Below, piece after piece: positions 7,279 through 10,000 of a stretch of DNA of 10,000 nt. The notes beneath the pieces were generated by a model. That model was given only the letters and a program-made list of their open reading frames with translations, had not been told where the DNA came from and did no database searches. Position 1 is the stretch's first letter; each line of letters opens with the position of its first letter. The stretch covers positions 1 to 10,000 of the forward strand of contig NZ_JAIWNX010000125.1 in NCBI RefSeq assembly GCF_020217185.1. The letters are read 5' to 3'. Source of the DNA: Asticcacaulis sp. GTDB taxonomy: Bacteria > Pseudomonadota > Alphaproteobacteria > Caulobacterales > Caulobacteraceae. The position numbers and the translations under genes are program-made.

Positions 7279-7331
7279 GCCAGCTCGGCGGATCAGGCTT
7301 CATATCCGGATAAACCCACAGGATTTACGTC

Positions 7332-7892
7332 ATGAGTGATCCCTTTATCGGCGAAGTGCGCATCTTTGCCTCAAGCTATGTGCCCGAAGGCTGGCATCTT
7401 TGCGACGGCTCCACCCTCGATGTGCGGGCCTATCAGGCCCTTTATGCGGTCATCGGTAATACCTATGGCGGCAGCCCGAATGTGAATTTCAAGGTGCCCA
7501 ATCTGCTTGGCATGGCCGTATCCGCGCCCGGACTGGCTCCGACGGGCGGTGCGTTTAACAAGCAGTTGGGCCATGCCTATGGCGCGCCCGCGGTGACGCT
7601 CAGCCAAAGCAACCTGCCTCCCCATAGCCATGTCATCCAGAGACAGACCAACAATTTCAAATATGCCGGTAAGACGGCCGCTCCCGACAACAAGTCGAAC
7701 CTGGGCGGCATGCGTGATGCGACCACCAATGTCGCCATCTTTTCCACAGCAAGCGCGCCGAATACCACTCTTCTTGGGACCACTATCGGCAATTCTGGCA
7801 GTTCCACGCCGGCGGCTCACAACAACCTCCAGCCCTATCAGGTCTTCTACTGGGGCATTGCCCTCGACGGCATCTTTCCGGTGTGGCAATAG
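7332..7892 (+). CDS. Phage tail collar domain protein 3
   Basis: The 186-residue protein is the third paralogue: PFIGEVRIF at the start, GWHLCDGS (20-27), LYAVIG, TYGGSPNVNFKVPNLLG (44-60), LPPHSH (95-100), and NNLQPYQVFYWGIALDGIFP (164-183) at the end. It shares GWHLCDGS and the C-terminal NLQP with the first copy more than with the second. Relative to the others, GGDG is GGSP and the RGRVP-type turn is LGMAV, so the loop after the conserved N-terminal module differs. ATG 7332 has AGGA (7320-7323) eight bases upstream. The stop TAG (7890-7892) is just before or overlapping the start of the GNAT gene, which suggests a shared transcript. Confidence 0.88.
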   Translation: MSDPFIGEVRIFASSYVPEGWHLCDGSTLDVRAYQALYAVIGNTYGGSPNVNFKVPNLLGMAVSAPGLAPTGGAFNKQLGHAYGAPAVTLSQSNLPPHSHVIQRQTNNFKYAGKTAAPDNKSNLGGMRDATTNVAIFSTASAPNTTLLGTTIGNSGSSTPAAHNNLQPYQVFYWGIALDGIFPVWQ

Positions 7893-7903
7893 ATGTCGTG
7901 CCG

Positions 7904-8419
7904 ATGAGCGCATCCTTGAGTACAGGCCTCAGCCGAATGCATGTCCGGCTGAGGCTTCGCGCGAACAAAGACACGGATTTCCTGCGAGCACTTTATGCGA
8001 CGGTTCGCGCGGAGGAAATGGCCGTCGTGCCTTGGCCCGAAGCCGTCAAGGCCGCCTTCCTGCGACAGCAATTCGATGCGCAGGATCTCTGCTACACGAC
8101 TTCTTATCCCAGTGCACGACAGTGGATCATCATCCGTGACACAGGTGCGACCAGAAGGCCGGTCGGTCGTTTTTTCCTTTACTGCGGTGTCAAAGACTGG
8201 CGCATCATCGACATTGCCTTTTTGCCGGAATGGCGGGGAATGGGCATGGGGTCAGGCCTGATCACCGCCACGGCTGCCGATGCCGCCGCCGCCGGGTGCA
8301 CGCTCAGCCTGCATGTCGACATTCATAACCGCGCGAAAAGCCTTTACCGGCGTCTGGGCTTTGTGGAAGACGGCACGCATAACGGGCTTTACCAGAAAAT
8401 GGTACGGGCGCTGCCGTAA
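7904..8419 (+). CDS. GNAT family N-acetyltransferase
   Basis: About 171 residues with GNAT motifs: IDIAFLPEWRGMGMGSGLI (strand beta4 and the acetyl-CoA pyrophosphate loop, here WRGMGMGSG) and LHVDIHNRAKSLYRRLGF (motif B, ending in the usual LGF). The N-terminal third contains FLRALYATVRAEEM and VPWPEAVKAAFLRQQFDAQ, a pattern I associate with GNATs found beside tail-collar genes. It would transfer acetyl from acetyl-CoA to an amine; the substrate is unknown. The start is uncertain: GTG 7883 would overlap the previous stop, ATG 7904 has no clear Shine-Dalgarno, and ATG 7937 gives the most family-like N-terminus (MHVRLRLR) with only a weak AGG upstream. It closes the collar operon and is followed by a strong terminator. 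Self-acetylation of the collar proteins is only a guess from position. Confidence 0.85.
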   Translation: MSASLSTGLSRMHVRLRLRANKDTDFLRALYATVRAEEMAVVPWPEAVKAAFLRQQFDAQDLCYTTSYPSARQWIIIRDTGATRRPVGRFFLYCGVKDWRIIDIAFLPEWRGMGMGSGLITATAADAAAAGCTLSLHVDIHNRAKSLYRRLGFVEDGTHNGLYQKMVRALP

Positions 8420-8446
8420 CGACCGCTTGCCATAGGACATCTTACG

Positions 8447-8460
8447 CCTGACGACTCAGG
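8447..8460. repeat. Short hairpin CCTGA-cgac-TCAGG
   Basis: A perfect 5-base inverted repeat with a 4-base loop, 28 bases after the GNAT stop. It has no T-tract and its stem is short. It may simply precede the terminator below. Confidence 0.3.
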
Positions 8461-8479
8461 ATTGGCCGGGATCAAACAC

Positions 8480-8526
8480 CTGGATCATTATGATTTCTGG
8501 TAGAAACATAATGATCTGGATTTTTG
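8480..8526 (+). terminator. Intrinsic terminator closing the collar/GNAT operon
   Basis: GATCATTATG (8483-8492) pairs perfectly with CATAATGATC (8507-8516). Inside it, TTTC (8494-8497) pairs with GAAA (8503-8506) around the loop TGGTA, with one unpaired A (8493). Wobble pairs and a C-G pair extend the base outward. On the plus strand it is followed at once by five T's (8521-8525) and then GTTT. A 14-base-pair stem plus a T-run, 60 bases beyond the GNAT stop, makes this the clearest terminator in the window. Confidence 0.85.
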
Positions 8527-8529
8527 TTT

Positions 8530-8617
8530 AGCCCCTCGCCGGGTACGGGCTCCGCCACCTTGGCCGCCGCCTCAATGGTGGCTTGAGCGGAATGAGTCCA
8601 TTAGCAATCATTCCGCT
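8530..8617. repeat. Three adjacent inverted repeats before the epimerase gene end
   Basis: In order: AGCCC (8530-8534) with GGGCT (8547-8551); GCCACC (8554-8559) with GGTGGC (8577-8582); and AGCGGAATGA (8586-8595) with TCATTCCGCT (8608-8617), the last a perfect 10-base stem with a 12-base loop. On the minus strand the last stem lies 24 bases beyond the epimerase stop at 8642, so it may mark that transcript's 3' end, but it lacks a U-tract on that strand. The two smaller stems are GC-rich and could arise by chance. Confidence 0.5.
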
Positions 8618-8641
8618 TTAGGGGCGTGGATGTGTTGGTTG

Positions 8642-9655
8642 TCAGGTCCTTCTGTCATACCCCCGGAACCAGTTAATAAAAGCTGTAACGCCCTGTTTGA
8701 TGCCCATGCCGGGCAGAAAGCCCGTTAAGGCCTGAAGCAAGCGGGTGCTGGCATAGGTGCGCGGCACATCGCCTTTTTGCATAGGCAGCATGTTACGCTT
8801 CAGCGGGGTCTCCAGCGCCTCTTCGATGGTGTCGATGAAAGACATCAGGCTCACCGGCTGGCCGCCCCCCAGATTGACCACCCGGAAGGGCCCCAGTCTG
8901 GACAGGGTGTCACGGGCCTGATCGTCCGGCACACGATTGTCTTCGGAAGGAATGACCGGGATCAACCGGACAATCGCCTCGACCAGATCGTCGATATAGG
9001 TAAAGTCGCGCGCGTGTTGTCCCATGCCGTAAACGTCGATGGCTTCATTCCTGTCGGCGGCATTAACGAATTTAAACAGCGCCATATCGGGACGCCCATA
9101 AGGCCCATAGACGGTGAAGAAGCGGAAGGCTGTCGTCGGTATCTTCCACAGGTGGGCATAGGAATGGGCCATCACCTCCATCGACTTTTTGGTCGCGGCA
9201 TAGAGGGTCATCGGCTCATCCGTCTTGTCCACTTCCTCGAACGGCACCTTCTCATTGGCGCCATAGACAGAAGAGGTCGAAGCCAGCAGCAGGTGCTGTG
9301 GCGTGTACAGGCGGGCGATCTCCAGAATGTTGAAAGAGCCGATCACATTGGTATTGACGTAGGTACGCGGCTGTTCAAGTGAGTAGCGTACACCCGCCTG
9401 CGCGGCGAGGTGGATAATGATCTCCGGCTGACAAGCCTCAGCCGCCGTCATCAGCGCGTCCATGTTTTCCAGCATGGCCTCTGTGTGTGTGTAGAGAGGC
9501 TCACGCTTCAGCAGTTCCACGCGCGCGCGCTTTAACCGCACATCGTAATATTCGGTCATGCCGTCATAGCCGTGAACCGTATGGCCCTCGGTCAGCAGGC
9601 GCTGCGCCAGGTGGAAGCCGATAAAGCCTGCGGTGCCGGTAATAAAGACTCTCAT
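8642..9655 (-). CDS. NAD-dependent UDP-glucuronate 4-epimerase-type sugar nucleotide epimerase
   Basis: A 337-residue extended short-chain dehydrogenase, the usual length for UDP-glucuronate 4-epimerases. Visible are the NAD-binding GTAGFIG (7-13), [15 protein letters not shown] (82-96), STSSVYG (126-132) with the catalytic Ser/Thr region, YAATK (152-156) with catalytic Tyr152 and Lys156, [16 protein letters not shown] (177-192) and ARDFTYIDD (215-223). The AGVRYS and YGRPDMA motifs are typical of the group converting UDP-glucuronate to UDP-galacturonate for capsule and exopolysaccharide. ATG 9655 is preferred over ATG 9688: it starts with the standard MRVFITG and has GAGAG (9667-9663) seven bases upstream, while the longer start would add 11 residues encoded across a hairpin. 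Upstream on the same strand lies a polyprenyl glycosylphosphotransferase, supporting a polysaccharide role. Exact sugar specificity is inferred. Confidence 0.9.
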   Translation of the reverse strand: MRVFITGTAGFIGFHLAQRLLTEGHTVHGYDGMTEYYDVRLKRARVELLKREPLYTHTEAMLENMDALMTAAEACQPEIIIHLAAQAGVRYSLEQPRTYVNTNVIGSFNILEIARLYTPQHLLLASTSSVYGANEKVPFEEVDKTDEPMTLYAATKKSMEVMAHSYAHLWKIPTTAFRFFTVYGPYGRPDMALFKFVNAADRNEAIDVYGMGQHARDFTYIDDLVEAIVRLIPVIPSEDNRVPDDQARDTLSRLGPFRVVNLGGGQPVSLMSFIDTIEEALETPLKRNMLPMQKGDVPRTYASTRLLQALTGFLPGMGIKQGVTAFINWFRGYDRRT

Positions 9656-9668
9656 ATTATCACTCTCG

Positions 9669-9698
9669 CCCGGACGCCGAGGTGGCATCGCGTCCGGG
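9669..9698 (-). promoter_or_regulatory. Leader hairpin abutting the epimerase ribosome binding site
   Basis: CCCGGACGC (9669-9677) and GCGTCCGGG (9690-9698) are a perfect 9-base GC-rich inverted repeat with a 12-base loop. In the minus-strand transcript the stem ends one base before the GAGAG ribosome binding site (9667-9663) of the epimerase. It could regulate translation or be the 3' end of the upstream transcript. No T-tract follows it on either strand. Confidence 0.5.
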
Positions 9699-9878
9699 AT
9701 ACATCAAAGACGTTAATCTGGAATCGCCGACAGACGGACCTGACGTTTGATTCTGAAGATCGGTGTTCGTCATCCTACTGACCGATCACTGTCAAAGCTG
9801 CAAGCCCGCGCGGTCATTCCGTGCTTCTGAGCGGCAAATATCGGGCATTTATGTCAGCCTATGGGCGTAAGCCGCCGA
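9699..9878 (-). promoter_or_regulatory. Intergenic region upstream of the epimerase gene
   Basis: About 180 non-coding bases between two minus-strand genes, long enough for a separate promoter. On the minus strand TTGACA (9795-9790) matches a -35 hexamer, but no good -10 lies 16-18 bases downstream. GATCGGT (9758-9764) and ACCGATC (9781-9787) form a 7-base inverted repeat just downstream of that hexamer, a possible operator. All of this is suggestive only. Confidence 0.35.
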
Positions 9879-10000
9879 TCAATAGGCATTTTTATCGCGA
9901 CTGATTATCAGTGCCGTCCGCATAAGGATGACGAGATCGTCGCGGATCGACCACGACTGGATATACTCATTATCCGCCTTCACGCGGTTTTCGATGCAGG
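9879..10000 (-). CDS. Bacterial sugar transferase (polyprenyl glycosylphosphotransferase), C-terminal end
   Basis: On the minus strand a frame is open from the right edge to a TGA at 9881-9879, giving 40 residues. It includes KADNEYIQSWSIRDD, then LVILMRTALI, and ends DKNAY. This matches the C-terminus of the bacterial sugar transferase family (WbaP/WcaJ/exopolysaccharide priming type), where a Tyr-Ile-x-x-Trp-Ser motif, an Asp, a hydrophobic helix with RT and a final AY are characteristic. These membrane-associated enzymes move a sugar-1-phosphate from a nucleotide sugar to undecaprenyl phosphate, starting polysaccharide synthesis at the inner membrane. The catalytic region and membrane helices lie outside the window, so the sugar cannot be inferred. 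The fragment is short, but the motif match is specific. Confidence 0.8.
   Translation of the reverse strand, partial: CIENRVKADNEYIQSWSIRDDLVILMRTALIISRDKNAY

Noticed and set aside
6187..7892. Prophage or phage-tail remnant
   Set aside because: Only small collar-domain proteins are present, with no other phage genes, attachment sites or integrase in the window.
9656..9688. ATG 9688 as start of the epimerase
   Set aside because: It adds 11 residues encoded across a hairpin arm and lacks a Shine-Dalgarno; ATG 9655 begins the Rossmann fold as in relatives.
1..10000. CRISPR arrays, tRNA or rRNA genes, insertion sequences
   Set aside because: I see no regularly spaced direct repeats, no tRNA-like cloverleaf, no rRNA stretches and no transposase motifs.

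Overview
The base composition looks GC-rich (roughly 55-60% by eye, not counted), with AT-rich gaps between genes. Gene content and codon choice fit a Gram-negative proteobacterium. An alphaproteobacterium of the Caulobacteraceae type is my best guess, but this is weak inference because no rRNA or other phylogenetic marker is present. The window is mostly about carbohydrate: one glycoside hydrolase and two sets of surface-polysaccharide genes, with a cluster of small 'tail collar' proteins between them.

Layout: (1) 1-1943, plus strand, is the 3' part of a family-2-type glycoside hydrolase whose start lies left of the window. (2) 1944-2215 is non-coding and holds three consecutive inverted repeats between convergent genes. 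(3) 5972-2216, minus strand, is a tight three-gene operon read in this order: a 661-aa fusion of a putative GT-D-like domain with a DegT/DnrJ/EryC1-type PLP sugar aminotransferase, a sulfotransferase, and a WbqC-family protein. Both junctions are 4-base ATGA stop/start overlaps. (4) 5973-6186 is an AT-rich divergent promoter region. (5) 6187-8419, plus strand, holds three tandem phage-tail-collar (MdpB/microcystin-dependent-type) genes and then a GNAT acetyltransferase, closed by a strong intrinsic terminator at about 8483-8525. (6) 8526-8641 is non-coding with several further inverted repeats. (7) 9655-8642, minus strand, is a UDP-glucuronate 4-epimerase-type sugar nucleotide epimerase with a hairpin in its leader. 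(8) 10000-9879, minus strand, is the C-terminal end of a bacterial sugar transferase (polyprenyl glycosylphosphotransferase) that continues past the right edge.

How the genes may work together: the glycosylphosphotransferase would load the first sugar on undecaprenyl phosphate, and the epimerase would supply a uronic acid nucleotide such as UDP-galacturonate. The aminotransferase/WbqC/sulfotransferase operon would make and decorate amino-sugar-containing or sulfated surface glycan. The collar trio and GNAT have no other phage genes around them. They look like a stand-alone module rather than a prophage, and a possible functional link to the surface glycan is inference from proximity alone. 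The least-described items are the aminotransferase fusion and the collar trio with its GNAT gene.
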